Below are positions 17,291-27,467 of a stretch of 64,000 bases of DNA, piece by piece. Position numbers and translations under genes: made by a program. The first letter of the stretch is position 1; each line of letters starts with the position of its first letter. Under the pieces are notes generated by a model, which had not been told where the DNA came from, searched no databases, and saw nothing but the letters and a program-made list of their open reading frames with translations. Origin of the DNA: an uncultured Alphaproteobacteria bacterium (GTDB taxonomy: Bacteria > Pseudomonadota > Alphaproteobacteria > HIMB59); contig CACGPP010000001.1 of NCBI GenBank assembly GCA_902574995.1, forward strand, positions 1 to 64,000. Reading direction: 5' to 3'.

Positions 17291-17738
17291 TTTCTAATAA
17301 AACTTCAACAAGAGAGTCTTTATCGGCTGAGTTGAGAATCCTTTTATTATTGTCAATATCAGCAATTAGCTCATATCCAGTGAGTAATCTTGTTGGAGAT
17401 TCAATAGATACATTGCCTGTAAGAACAATGATATTATCATCTCTGGTGTAAATCGCATGATTTCCTCTAAAAGTCTCATCCTTGAATTTTATGACTACAT
17501 TTTCAAATAACTCAACTATAGTGAATATTTCTTCATTATTCTCTTCAACATAATTTGCTATCATTTTATCAGAATAAGCAATAAATTTTTCGTTTTTAAA
17601 TTCTACATCTCCATTTGCTGTATACTTTTTATTTTCTGAGTCCCAGATAAGCGTATCACTAGCCTTTACATAACTATCTGAATAAGATGTAGAAAAAAAA
17701 AATAGCGATACTATTAAATATAATATTTTGTTAATCAA
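17274..17738 (-). CDS. lptA: LPS transport periplasmic protein LptA
   Basis: 154 residues with a signal segment (about 1-20), then an OstA/LptA beta-jellyroll. Repeating strands such as YTANGDVEF, FRGNHAIY and ITVLTGNVS-like patterns are visible. It forms the periplasmic bridge carrying LPS between LptC and LptD. Overlaps lptC by 8 bp and lptB by 17 bp. Sequence identity to the family is weak outside the strand pattern; position between lptC and lptB decides the call. Confidence 0.88.
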   Translation of the reverse strand: MINKILYLIVSLFFFSTSYSDSYVKASDTLIWDSENKKYTANGDVEFKNEKFIAYSDKMIANYVEENNEEIFTIVELFENVVIKFKDETFRGNHAIYTRDDNIIVLTGNVSIESPTRLLTGYELIADIDNNKRILNSADKDSLVEVLLENDSNN

Positions 17739-18156
17739 TTAAAAACTCCACTTCACCTTTAAAAATTATTATACCTTTATTGTCTAAGTTTTTAAAACCT
17801 TTGGATTTTAACACGCCCATGGAGTTTATCACCTTAACAGGATCATTGCTATTTGATATTTCCTCTTTAAGTTTAATAAAAATATTTTCACCATAAATTT
17901 TATACTCTTTATTTTCTAAATAAGAATTTCCTTCAAGATAAATGTTATCTTCATCAATTTTATTCAATTTTTCAGATCCAATTTTTGTAATACCAGATTT
18001 ACTCAAAACAATGCTAGAAAAGTTTTCAACAGTTATATCTTTTTGACTAAAATTTTTAGTCAAAGGTCTTTGGTTATAAAAATATATAAAAATTTGAATA
18101 GCTAAAAAAAAAATAATTAAAAAATCAATAATCTTTTTATTAATATTTTTAATCAT
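17731..18156 (-). CDS. lptC: LPS export protein LptC
   Basis: 141 residues with one N-terminal membrane helix (about 9-28) and a short periplasmic beta domain, as in LptC, though shorter than the usual 190. It is poorly conserved in sequence; the call rests on topology and on its place between kdsD and lptA with 8-bp overlaps on both sides. LptC links LptBFG to LptA. Confidence 0.8.
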   Translation of the reverse strand: MIKNINKKIIDFLIIFFLAIQIFIYFYNQRPLTKNFSQKDITVENFSSIVLSKSGITKIGSEKLNKIDEDNIYLEGNSYLENKEYKIYGENIFIKLKEEISNSNDPVKVINSMGVLKSKGFKNLDNKGIIIFKGEVEFLID

Positions 18157-19096
18157 TCTCTAAACATTTTTTAATATTTACTATGCCAACAGGTTTATTT
18201 TTTTTGACAATGATCAGGCTCGTAATGGAATATTTATTCATAAGGACAATAGCAGTTGATATTAATAAATCACCAGATGCAACAATAGGTTTGCTTTTCA
18301 TGATATTAGTGGCTTTTTCATTCATATTTATAGTTGCTATTGATCTTCTTAAATCACCATCTGTAATAATACCCTTTATTTTTTTATTATTATCTAAGAC
18401 TACTACACAGCCATACTTTTTTTCAGTCATTATTAAAACAGCATCAATTATGGAAGAATTAGTATTGATCATAGGAATATCTGTATCCATAATCTCATTA
18501 AGAGTTTTCAATTTTTTTCCAATTTTTCCTCCTGGATGAAGTTCAAAAAAAGATCTTTTGTCAAATTTTCTCAAACTCAAGACTGAGCAGCAAAGTGCAT
18601 CACCTAGAGCTAAGGACATAGTGGTAGAAGTTGTTGGAATTATTTGCAATTTATCTGCTTCAGAATGATTAGGTAAAATTAAACTTATATCTGAATTTTT
18701 TGATAATAAGCTCTTTTTGGTAGATGTAATTGAAATAATTTTAATTTTTTTTTTCTTACCAAAGTTTATTAAATCAGATAACTCATTAGACTCTCCAGAA
18801 TTTGATAATATTATTAAGATGTCATTTTTTTCTATAATCCCCATGTCACCATGACTTGCATCAACTGGATTTAAATAGATTGCCGGTATCCCAGTTGAAG
18901 TAAAAGAAGCTGCAATTTTTCCAGCAATATTTCCACTTTTTCCAACACCAGAAATGATTATTTTACCGCTTAGTTGTGAAATTAGCTCAACAGCTTTAAT
19001 AAAATCTTTATCTATACTTTTTGATAACTTAGCTAAAGCCAGGGATTCTAACTTTATTACCTCTTGACCTACTTTTTTTATTTTGGATTTAGTCAT
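18149..19096 (-). CDS. kdsD: D-arabinose 5-phosphate isomerase KdsD/KpsF
   Basis: 315 residues. It interconverts ribulose-5-P and arabinose-5-P for Kdo synthesis. The N-terminal SIS domain has ISGVGKSGNIAGKIAA, LNPVDASHGDMG and LSNSGESNEL; ELHPGGKIGKKL ends that domain, and two CBS domains follow (about 205-315). Location upstream of lptC matches the kdsD(-kdsC)-lptCAB order; kdsC is not present here. Together with the lpt genes it shows that the cell makes a Kdo-containing LPS. Confidence 0.93.
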   Translation of the reverse strand: MTKSKIKKVGQEVIKLESLALAKLSKSIDKDFIKAVELISQLSGKIIISGVGKSGNIAGKIAASFTSTGIPAIYLNPVDASHGDMGIIEKNDILIILSNSGESNELSDLINFGKKKKIKIISITSTKKSLLSKNSDISLILPNHSEADKLQIIPTTSTTMSLALGDALCCSVLSLRKFDKRSFFELHPGGKIGKKLKTLNEIMDTDIPMINTNSSIIDAVLIMTEKKYGCVVVLDNNKKIKGIITDGDLRRSIATINMNEKATNIMKSKPIVASGDLLISTAIVLMNKYSITSLIIVKKNKPVGIVNIKKCLEND

Positions 19097-19099
19097 TAA

Positions 19100-19732
19100 T
19101 TACTTATGTGAAAAGATATCCATTTCTTCCCAACCTTGTAAATCTAAATCTACTCTAACTTCTAAAAATTTCATTGTTGATTTAAAAATTTTTATTCTTT
19201 TTTGATTTATTAATTTATCATTTAAATTGGATTTAATTTCAGATAAATATAAAACATCATTCATTGCATACTTAATTTGTTTTTTGTTAAGTTTTTTCTT
19301 ACTCCAATCAGAGGATTGCTCTGTTTTATCTAATTGTATATCCAATATTTCATATACTAAATCTTTAAGACCATGTTTTGAAGAGTAAGTACGAGTTAAC
19401 TTTGACGCTATCTTTGTACAAAAAACATTTTTAACATTTATATTTAAATTTTCTTTCAATACTGCCATATCAAATCTGGCAAAATGAAAAATTTTTGTAA
19501 GACCATTATTTTCCAATAAAGATTTTATATTTTTTGACAATTTTGGAGATAAATCTTCTTCAAATTTAATTAGATAAACTTTTTTATCAGTTTCATTTCT
19601 TAGTTGAATTAAACAAAGTCTATCTCTTTTAATATTTAAACCAAGAGTCTCTGTATCAATTGAAATGTCCCCTTTGAACGATTTAAGAAGTTTTGCTGGG
19701 AGATCATTATGAAATAATTGATAATTTGACAT
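19100..19732 (-). CDS. rnd: Ribonuclease D-like 3'-5' exonuclease (short form)
   Basis: 210 residues with only the DEDDy exonuclease domain: DTETLGL (DxE) near 26-32, HFARFDMAVL (third acidic residue) near 90, and YAMNDVLYL with the Tyr-x3-Asp near 158. The C-terminal HRDC domains of E. coli RNase D are absent, as is common in the alphaproteobacterial short form. It heads the long minus-strand run and starts 35 bp from the divergent NDUFA9-like gene. Confidence 0.88.
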   Translation of the reverse strand: MSNYQLFHNDLPAKLLKSFKGDISIDTETLGLNIKRDRLCLIQLRNETDKKVYLIKFEEDLSPKLSKNIKSLLENNGLTKIFHFARFDMAVLKENLNINVKNVFCTKIASKLTRTYSSKHGLKDLVYEILDIQLDKTEQSSDWSKKKLNKKQIKYAMNDVLYLSEIKSNLNDKLINQKRIKIFKSTMKFLEVRVDLDLQGWEEMDIFSHK

Positions 19733-19767
19733 TCTAGAACATATATTTATATAAGATAGATATTACA

Positions 19768-20697
19768 ATGAAAAACAAAAATATACTTATCTTTGGCTCT
19801 ACAGGCTTCATAGGAAGAAGTATTACAAAAAGACTCTTACAAAATGGTAATAAATTGATATGCCCTGTAAGAAATGCAACAAGAGTTAAGAGAAACATTC
19901 TTTCGGGTGATATCGGACAAATAGAAGTAATAGACTTTGACATTCATAACTTAGATGAAATTAAAAATGTTATAAAAAAATCAGATTTTGTTATAAATTT
20001 AATTGGTATTTTATTTGAAAAAAATAATTCATCATTTGAACTAGTTCATTATTTACTCCCAAAAAAAATTGCAAGTTATTGTGAATTAATGAATAAACCA
20101 TTTTTACATGTTTCAGGCTTAGGTTCAACATTTCAAACTAAATCAAATTATTTAATCAGTAAAAAAATGGGTGAGGAGTTTATTGAAAATAATAATGATA
20201 ATTACATTATCATACGACCAAGCACTGTTTACGGTGAGGAAGACAAATTCTTTAATTTATTTGGTAAGATGGCTAAAATTTTCCCATTTCTACCTCTTAT
20301 CAAAAATGGAACAACAAAGTTTCAACCTATTTATGTAAATGATTTATCTCTTATGATTTTTAATTTGTTAAATAATTTTGATAAGTATAAAAATTCAAAT
20401 ATAGCAGCAGTTGGTAATGAAATATTCACTTTTAAAGAAATTTTAAGTCATATATTTTTATCTTTAAAAAAAAAGGAGAGATTTTTTTATATGCCCTCTT
20501 TTCTGGCTATTATTCAAGGCAAAATATTAGAAAAACTACCAAAACCTCTATTTACATATGATCAGTATGTCACTCTTTCTCATGATAGTATTTCAGAGGG
20601 AAGTCAAAAATTAGTATCTGAAATATTAAAACAAGATTTATCGAATATGAAGATTGTTACTTCAGAATATCTCAAAAAGTTTATAGATAAAATTTAA
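19768..20697 (+). CDS. NDUFA9-like NAD(P)-binding complex I assembly/subunit protein
   Basis: 309 residues of the atypical short-chain dehydrogenase (NAD-epimerase-like) group. Nucleotide-binding GSTGFIG at about 10-16, FVINLIG, a LHVSGLGS strand, and Y/K replaced by YLISKKMGEE (Lys near 132), then IIRPSTVYG. This set is that of the complex I NDUFA9 family in alphaproteobacteria and mitochondria. Its usual neighbour uppP is here too, convergent with overlapping stop codons (shared TTAA). Function is presumed to be ubiquinone oxidoreductase assembly or stability. Confidence 0.8.
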   Translation: MKNKNILIFGSTGFIGRSITKRLLQNGNKLICPVRNATRVKRNILSGDIGQIEVIDFDIHNLDEIKNVIKKSDFVINLIGILFEKNNSSFELVHYLLPKKIASYCELMNKPFLHVSGLGSTFQTKSNYLISKKMGEEFIENNNDNYIIIRPSTVYGEEDKFFNLFGKMAKIFPFLPLIKNGTTKFQPIYVNDLSLMIFNLLNNFDKYKNSNIAAVGNEIFTFKEILSHIFLSLKKKERFFYMPSFLAIIQGKILEKLPKPLFTYDQYVTLSHDSISEGSQKLVSEILKQDLSNMKIVTSEYLKKFIDKI

Positions 20698-21449
20698 TAA
20701 ACATAAGCTAACAAAATAATACCTATAAAAATTCTATAGATCACAAAAGGTGTAAAGCCAATTTTATTTATTACTTTAATAAATACGGATATTGTAAAAT
20801 ATGCTGCAAAAAATGTAGTAATAAAAATTAAAGATATATTTGTATCTAAAATAAAATTTTCAAATTCTTTAATATTGGAAAAAAAAGACAAAGAGATAAT
20901 AGGTATGCCCATATATAAACTATAAATAGATGAATGTTTTCTATCTTCTCCAAATAGTCTGAATGCAATTATACAACTTCCTGCTCTACTGAAACCTGGT
21001 AAAAAAGCTAAACATTGAAAAAATCCAGCTAAAATAAATTTTGTATTTTTATTTTTGATATTTAACTTAAACTTTTCTGTTTTATCTGAAACATAGAGCA
21101 ATATTGCTCCAGTAATTGAAGTGTATCCTATTAATTCTAAACTAAGATAATTTACATCGTAAAATATGATAATAAATCCTAGAAGAATTGTAGGTACGGA
21201 CGCATAGATTAAAATTTTCCAGTAAGTCTTGATATTTGATTTTGAAAAATGTTTGTTTGCGAATAAATATAATAATAATGCCAACAAAGATGCAAAGTGT
21301 GCTGATGTTTCATGAAAATAATTTCTAGATTCTAAACTTTTAAAAAGGATTTCTAAGATATTAAGGTGACCACTAGAACTAATGGGGATAAATTCAGTAA
21401 TTCCCTGCATTAAACCATAAAAAATATAAAAAATACTACTATTAGTCAT
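20694..21449 (-). CDS. uppP: Undecaprenyl-diphosphate phosphatase UppP (BacA)
   Basis: 251 residues, mostly membrane helices. It recycles undecaprenyl pyrophosphate for peptidoglycan and LPS synthesis. Family motifs are intact: GITEFIPISSSGHLNI near the N terminus (Glu plus Ser-rich loop) and PGFSRAGSC near 155, the two catalytic regions. A little shorter than the E. coli protein (273). Converges on the NDUFA9-like gene with a 4-bp overlap. Confidence 0.93.
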   Translation of the reverse strand: MTNSSIFYIFYGLMQGITEFIPISSSGHLNILEILFKSLESRNYFHETSAHFASLLALLLYLFANKHFSKSNIKTYWKILIYASVPTILLGFIIIFYDVNYLSLELIGYTSITGAILLYVSDKTEKFKLNIKNKNTKFILAGFFQCLAFLPGFSRAGSCIIAFRLFGEDRKHSSIYSLYMGIPIISLSFFSNIKEFENFILDTNISLIFITTFFAAYFTISVFIKVINKIGFTPFVIYRIFIGIILLAYVY

Positions 21450-21543
21450 AATTTATTATCATTTATGAGTTTACTTAATTCATAAACCTTAGTATTAATA
21501 CATTCCATTTATTTGTAGGAGAATAAAGTAATATTTTATTATC

Positions 21544-22956
21544 ATGTTAGAGTTTCATAAAAAAAAATCTAAGAATCCTTCTAAAACTGAACCTGAAAAA
21601 AGAATAAAGGATTTTCAGGAGATTTATAGTCAGTTTGATAAGAATGACTCTGTTGAACAATCGTCAAGATGCTCTCAATGCGGAATCCCATATTGTCAAA
21701 TACATTGCCCTTTAAACAATAATATACCGGATTGGCTACGTTACATTGCAGAAGGCCGATTAGAGGAAGCTTATCAGGTATCTGCGTCCACAAATGCATT
21801 TCCTGAGGTATGTGGTAGAGTTTGTCCTCAAGATCGTTTGTGTGAGGGTAATTGTGTCGTCGAACAGGCAGGCTTTGGAGCCATTACAATTGGTAATTTA
21901 GAAAAATACCTTACAGAAATAGCATGGGAAAAAGGATGGGTTAAAAACCTATCATCACAAAACCAATACAAGCAGAAAGTTGCTATAATAGGATCGGGCC
22001 CTGCAGGAATGGCTGCATCGGCCTATTTAACTCAAAATGGATATCAAGTAGATGTCTATGAAAAAAATGACCGAGCTGGTGGTTTGATGATTTATGGAAT
22101 ACCTAACTTTAAATTAGACAAAAAAATTGTTGAGAGAAGAACAGAGTGGCTTACTGATAGTGGTGTTGTATTTAACTTAAACACTGAAGTTGGAAAAAAT
22201 ATTTCCTTTCAAGATTTGGAAAAAAATTATGATGCAATATTAATTGCAACAGGAGTTTACAAAGCAAGACAATTAGATATTGATACCTCATCAGTTAACA
22301 ATAGTATTCCTGCTTTGGATTTTTTAATTGAGAGTAATAGAATCGGTTTAGGTGACTCTCCCTCAAAAAATAAATATCTTACAGCAAAAGATAAACATGT
22401 AGTTGTTATTGGAGGAGGAGATACTGCCATGGATTGTGTTAGAACAGCCATTAGACAGCAAGCAAAAGAGGTTACTTGTCTTTACAGAAGAAATAAAGAA
22501 AATATGCCTGGATCAGCAAGAGAAGTTTTAAATGCAGAGCAAGAGGGTATCAAATTTAATTGGCTATCTGTTCCTTCTAAAATTATCAGCGATAGATCTA
22601 CTGCAACGAGTATGACATACAAAGTGGCTGCATTAGGTGAGGTGGACGAGAGCGGAAGGAGAAAACCAATTGATACTGGTGTTGAAAAACAAATAAAAAG
22701 TGACTTGATTATTCAAGCTCTTGGCTTTGAGCCTGAAGATTTGAACCATAATTTCAAAACAAATATTGAATTAACTAGCTGGAAAACAGTTAAAGTTGAT
22801 TTTAAAAAGTTTCAAACTAGCAAACCAAAGATCTTTGCTGCAGGGGATATTGTTAGGGGTGCCTCTCTAGTTGTTTGGGCGATACATGATGGCCGAGAAG
22901 TTGCAAAATCAATTCATAATTTCTTACAGAATTCGAAAATTAAAAAAGCATCATGA
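21544..22956 (+). CDS. gltD: Glutamate synthase small subunit GltD
   Basis: 470 residues. It delivers electrons from NAD(P)H to GltB for glutamate synthesis. N-terminal Fe-S cluster cysteines are seen in CSQCGIPYCQIHCP and VCGRVCPQDRLCEGNC, then the FAD fold (IIGSGPAGMAAS, near 151-162) and the NADPH fold (VVIGGGDTAMDCVRTA, near 287). The start ATG 21544 has an AGGAGA about 20 nt upstream, too far for a standard ribosome site. The stop overlaps gltB by 4 bp. The gene order gltD-gltB is reversed relative to E. coli gltBD. Confidence 0.94.
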   Translation: MLEFHKKKSKNPSKTEPEKRIKDFQEIYSQFDKNDSVEQSSRCSQCGIPYCQIHCPLNNNIPDWLRYIAEGRLEEAYQVSASTNAFPEVCGRVCPQDRLCEGNCVVEQAGFGAITIGNLEKYLTEIAWEKGWVKNLSSQNQYKQKVAIIGSGPAGMAASAYLTQNGYQVDVYEKNDRAGGLMIYGIPNFKLDKKIVERRTEWLTDSGVVFNLNTEVGKNISFQDLEKNYDAILIATGVYKARQLDIDTSSVNNSIPALDFLIESNRIGLGDSPSKNKYLTAKDKHVVVIGGGDTAMDCVRTAIRQQAKEVTCLYRRNKENMPGSAREVLNAEQEGIKFNWLSVPSKIISDRSTATSMTYKVAALGEVDESGRRKPIDTGVEKQIKSDLIIQALGFEPEDLNHNFKTNIELTSWKTVKVDFKKFQTSKPKIFAAGDIVRGASLVVWAIHDGREVAKSIHNFLQNSKIKKAS

Positions 22957-25900
22957 AAGACAATCCATTAGAAATTTTTAAAATAAATAGACAAAAACTA
23001 AAAGATAATCATGTTTATAATGAAAAATACGAACATGACAATTGTGGTGTAGGCTTAGTTGCCTCAATAAAAGGTGACTCAAGAAGAGACATAGTCGAAA
23101 AAGGTGTTGAGGCTCTAAAAGCTGTATTCCACAGAGGTGCGGTTGATGCTGATGGCAAAACTGGAGATGGTGCTGGTATTATGTTGGAGGTTTCAAATTC
23201 TTTCTTCAGCAAACAAGTTTTAAAAATGGGTCACAGAACAACTAAAGACACTGTGTTAGGTGTAGGCATGATTTTTCTGCCTAAAAGAGATTTTGGAGCC
23301 CAAGAAAAATGTAGAGCTATTGTTGAATATGAAATAATTAAATCTGGAATGAACCTGTTTGGATGGAGACAGGTTCCTGTTAATACAGAGATCATTGGTG
23401 AAAAAGCTAATTATACTAAACCAGAAATAGAACAAATAATTTTTTCACCTAAAGAGTCAACACCAGATATCGAAAAGAAACTTTATTTAACAAGGAAAAG
23501 GATAGAGAATAAAATTAAAGCACAGAGCATTAACGATTTTTATGTTTGTTCTTTATCGACACAAACAATTGTTTATAAAGGTATGTTTTTAGCTGAACAG
23601 TTATCGGAGTTTTATCCAGATTTGCTTGATAATGAATTCACATCTAAATTTGCCATTTACCATCAAAGATACTCTACGAACACATTTCCTACGTGGTCCT
23701 TGGCGCAACCATTTCGAGTTTTGGCTCATAACGGTGAAATCAATACTCTTAAGGGAAATATAAATTGGATGAGTGCACATGAACCAAGAATTACACATCC
23801 TTTTTTCAAAGAGAGAATTAACGATTTGAAACCGATACTCGACCCAGACGCCTCTGACTCTGCTTCGCTTGATGCTGCTTTTGAGCTTTTTGTTCAAACG
23901 GATAGGGACATGCCTATGGCAAAATCAATGATAATTCCTGAGTCTTGGTCTAATCGATCTGATTTATCTGATCAATTAAAGGCCATGTATGCCTATTGTA
24001 ACGCTGTCATTGAACCATGGGATGGACCAGCTGCTGTCTGCGGAAATTTTGGAGATTGGATAATTTCTGGTATGGACAGAAACGGGTTAAGGCCTCTACG
24101 ATACATACTTACGGATGACGATTTACTAATTTCAGGATCTGAAGTCGGAATGATTAATATAGATGAGAAAAATATTATAAAAAAAGGAAGAGTTGGGCCT
24201 GGTGAATTAATAGCAGTTAATTACAAAGAGAATAAGTTTTACGAGAGCTTTGAATTAAAAGAATTACTCAGTCAACGTAATAATTACTCAGATTGGAATC
24301 AAAAAACTATTAAGTTAGATAATATATTATCTAATGAAAAAATTTATGAACCATCAAAAAAAGATGAAGAAAATGTTTTTCAAATTGCAAAATCATTTAA
24401 TTTAACATTAGAAACTCTTGATTTAATTTTAGACCCAATGGTTAAAACAGGGCAAGAGGCTATTGGATCAATGGGAGATGACGCACCACTAAGTGTACTC
24501 ACTGAAAGATACCGAGGTCTTCATAGTTTTTTTAAACAAAATTTTGCTCAAGTAACTAACCCTCCAATTGATAGCCTTAGGGAACAAGTTGTGATGAGTT
24601 TAAAAACTAGGCTTGGAAACCTTGGAAATATTGTAGAAGAAGACTCTGAACAATGTAATTTGGTACTTTTAGAGAGTCCTTTGTTATTAGATAACGAACT
24701 GGAAACTTTAAAAAATCATTTATCAAAGTATACAACTGAGATTGACTGTACTTATAAAACGAATGAAGAGACTAATTTTTTAAATGAAATCCAAAGAATA
24801 TGTTCTGAGGCTGAACAGGCAGTCAGATCTGGTTCTCAGCATCTAATTATAACTGATAATAACATTAATAAAGACAGAATTGCTTTACCAATGATACTTG
24901 CTACTAGTGCTGTTCACAGTTATCTAATTAAAAATAATTTAAGGACCTTTACTTCTTTAAACGTCTCTTCTAGAGAGTGCCTTGATGTACACTATTTTGC
25001 AGTTCTTATTGGTGTTGGTGCAACTACTGTCAATGCTTCATTAGTAGAAAAACTTATTTCAAATAGATATAAAAAAAATATTTATCAGAATACTGATTAC
25101 TCTCAACTAATTAAAAACTTTAAAAAATCCATAGAGAAAGGATTAAGAAAAATTATCAGTAAAATGGGAATTTCAGTAATTAGTTCATATCGTGGTGGAA
25201 GAAATTTTGAAATAATTGGCTTAAGCAGAAGCATGGTAGAAAGTTTTTTTCCAGGAATGTCCTCTAGAATTTCTGGTATTGGATTAGATGGATTAGAAAA
25301 AAGAGTAAGGCGACAGCATGAGGTGTCATTTAAATCTGACAATGTAATTTTAGATATAGGTGGTGAATATAGATTTAGAGCTAATAGCGAAGCACACGCT
25401 TATGAGGGTGTTTCAATACATATGCTTCAAGAAGCAGTAACCAGAGACTCATATAATCTCTATAAAAAATATACCTCAAGAATTTATAGCTCAAAACCAA
25501 TTCAAATAAGGGATTTACTTCAATTTAATGAAAGTAGCAATTCTATAAATTTGGACAATGTAGAGAGCATTTCTGAAATAAGAAAAAGCTTTGTATCCCC
25601 TGGAATTTCACTTGGTGCTCTAAGCCCTGAGGCTCATGAAACTCTGGCTATTGCAATGAACAGAATAGGTTCAAAGTCAGATAGCGGAGAAGGAGGAGAG
25701 GATGCAAGAAGATATTCCAAATTAAAAAATGGAGATAATCCTAGCTCAGCAATTAAACAAGTTGCAAGCGGAAGATTTGGTGTGACTGCAGAATATTTGA
25801 ATAACTGTTCAGAATTAGAAATTAAAATAGCCCAAGGTGCTAAGCCTGGAGAAGGTGGTCAATTACCCGGTTTTAAGGTCACCGATTTAATTGCTAAATT

Positions 25901-27467
25901 AAGACACAGTACAAAAGGTGTGACTCTTATTAGCCCTCCCCCACATCATGATATTTATTCTATAGAGGACCTTGCTCAGCTTATTTACGATTTAAAACAA
26001 ATCAATCCAATAGCAAAAGTTTGTGTAAAACTAGTAGCACAATCAGGAATAGGAACTGTTGCTGCTGGTGTTGCAAAGGCTAAAGCTGATGTAATTTTAG
26101 TTTCGGGACATTCTGGTGGAACAGGGGCAAGCCCTCAGTCAAGTATTAAATATGTTGGCCTTCCATGGGAGTTAGGTATAAGTGAGGTTCACCAAATTTT
26201 AGCTTTAAATGGTTTAAGAGACAAAGTTCTTCTTAGAACAGACGGAGGAATTAAAACAGGGAAAGATATTGTTATTGCTGCAATATTAGGGGCTGAGGAA
26301 TATGGAATTGGTACAGCTTCGTTGGTTGCAATGGGATGTATTATGGTTAGACAATGTCACTCAAATACATGTCCAGTTGGTGTCTGTACACAAGATGAAA
26401 AACTTCGTGAAAAATTTGGTGGTACACCCGAAAAAGTTGTCAATTTGTTTTCATTTATTGCCGAAGAAGTTAGAGAAATTCTCGCCACTTTAGGTTACAA
26501 ATCTTTAAAGGATATTATTGGTAAAACAGAATTATTATCCCAAATTCATTATGGATCAAGCGATTTAGATAATCTTGACTTAAATCCTATATTAACCAAG
26601 ATTGATGATGGAAAAATTTATGATTACCACTCATTAAAAAAACGAAATGAAGTACCGAAAACACTTGACGATCAGTTTGAAAAAGATGGAAAAGATTTTA
26701 TTAATTCAGGTCAAAAAATTGAACTGACATATAACATACAAAATACATTAAGAACAATAGGAACTAAAATTTCATCCATCATTACAAGAAAATATGGAAT
26801 GAATTCTTTATCTGAAGATCATGTCACTCTAAAACTAAGAGGCTCGGCTGGCCAGTCTTTGGGAGCCTTTGCTGTCAAAGGCCTTACTTTAAAAGTGTTT
26901 GGCGATGCTAATGATTATGTAGGCAAAGGTCTCTCTGGAGGAAAAATTATAGTTCAGCCAAGAAATTCATTTACTCAACCTAGTCATGAAAATGTAATTA
27001 TTGGAAATGTCACACTCTATGGAGCTACTGATGGAATGTTATATGCTTCTGGTCAAGCAGGCGATAGATTTTGTGTCAGAAATTCAGGTGCACTTGCAAT
27101 TGTAGAGGGATGTGGTGCTAATGGCTGTGAGTATATGACAGGTGGGTCTGCAATTATTTTAGGTGATGTAGGTGATAACTTTGGTGCTGGGATGACTGGT
27201 GGCTCTGCTTTTATTTATTCTGATCAGAAGAATATTTCTGATTTGATGAACATGGAAACTATAGGACTTTATGAAGTAGATAATAAAGATTGGAAAAATC
27301 ACCTTCTAGATCTCTTAAAAGATTTCTACAAAGAGACCAAATCAAAAAGAGCTGAATTTATTATTGAAAATTATGACTCTGAGATCAAAAAATTTGCTCA
27401 CGTCGTTCCTGATGAAGTGATTGATAAACTAGAATTTCCAATTACAAGAAAATCAAAAATAGCTTAA
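22953..27467 (+). CDS. gltB: Glutamate synthase large subunit GltB
   Basis: 1504 residues. It makes two glutamates from glutamine and 2-oxoglutarate. The glutaminase domain begins at Cys31 (HDNCGVGL), which becomes the N-terminal nucleophile after removal of a 30-residue propeptide. The FMN/synthase domain has AKPGEGGQLPG and SGHSGGTGASP; the [3Fe-4S] cysteines are in CIMVRQCHSNTCPVGVC. The C-terminal GXGXG beta-helix (ALAIVEGCGANGCEYMTGG) is complete. Full length, coupled to gltD; with it this is the main nitrogen-assimilation step of the window. Confidence 0.96.
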   Translation: MKDNPLEIFKINRQKLKDNHVYNEKYEHDNCGVGLVASIKGDSRRDIVEKGVEALKAVFHRGAVDADGKTGDGAGIMLEVSNSFFSKQVLKMGHRTTKDTVLGVGMIFLPKRDFGAQEKCRAIVEYEIIKSGMNLFGWRQVPVNTEIIGEKANYTKPEIEQIIFSPKESTPDIEKKLYLTRKRIENKIKAQSINDFYVCSLSTQTIVYKGMFLAEQLSEFYPDLLDNEFTSKFAIYHQRYSTNTFPTWSLAQPFRVLAHNGEINTLKGNINWMSAHEPRITHPFFKERINDLKPILDPDASDSASLDAAFELFVQTDRDMPMAKSMIIPESWSNRSDLSDQLKAMYAYCNAVIEPWDGPAAVCGNFGDWIISGMDRNGLRPLRYILTDDDLLISGSEVGMINIDEKNIIKKGRVGPGELIAVNYKENKFYESFELKELLSQRNNYSDWNQKTIKLDNILSNEKIYEPSKKDEENVFQIAKSFNLTLETLDLILDPMVKTGQEAIGSMGDDAPLSVLTERYRGLHSFFKQNFAQVTNPPIDSLREQVVMSLKTRLGNLGNIVEEDSEQCNLVLLESPLLLDNELETLKNHLSKYTTEIDCTYKTNEETNFLNEIQRICSEAEQAVRSGSQHLIITDNNINKDRIALPMILATSAVHSYLIKNNLRTFTSLNVSSRECLDVHYFAVLIGVGATTVNASLVEKLISNRYKKNIYQNTDYSQLIKNFKKSIEKGLRKIISKMGISVISSYRGGRNFEIIGLSRSMVESFFPGMSSRISGIGLDGLEKRVRRQHEVSFKSDNVILDIGGEYRFRANSEAHAYEGVSIHMLQEAVTRDSYNLYKKYTSRIYSSKPIQIRDLLQFNESSNSINLDNVESISEIRKSFVSPGISLGALSPEAHETLAIAMNRIGSKSDSGEGGEDARRYSKLKNGDNPSSAIKQVASGRFGVTAEYLNNCSELEIKIAQGAKPGEGGQLPGFKVTDLIAKLRHSTKGVTLISPPPHHDIYSIEDLAQLIYDLKQINPIAKVCVKLVAQSGIGTVAAGVAKAKADVILVSGHSGGTGASPQSSIKYVGLPWELGISEVHQILALNGLRDKVLLRTDGGIKTGKDIVIAAILGAEEYGIGTASLVAMGCIMVRQCHSNTCPVGVCTQDEKLREKFGGTPEKVVNLFSFIAEEVREILATLGYKSLKDIIGKTELLSQIHYGSSDLDNLDLNPILTKIDDGKIYDYHSLKKRNEVPKTLDDQFEKDGKDFINSGQKIELTYNIQNTLRTIGTKISSIITRKYGMNSLSEDHVTLKLRGSAGQSLGAFAVKGLTLKVFGDANDYVGKGLSGGKIIVQPRNSFTQPSHENVIIGNVTLYGATDGMLYASGQAGDRFCVRNSGALAIVEGCGANGCEYMTGGSAIILGDVGDNFGAGMTGGSAFIYSDQKNISDLMNMETIGLYEVDNKDWKNHLLDLLKDFYKETKSKRAEFIIENYDSEIKKFAHVVPDEVIDKLEFPITRKSKIA

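Noticed and set aside
21450..21543. Leader ORF or attenuator before gltD, suggested by AGGAGA at about 21518
   Set aside because: No start codon follows it at a suitable distance before an in-frame stop; probably chance.
23601..23897. Open frame antisense to gltB
   Set aside because: Lies within the conserved glutaminase domain on the other strand; shadow.
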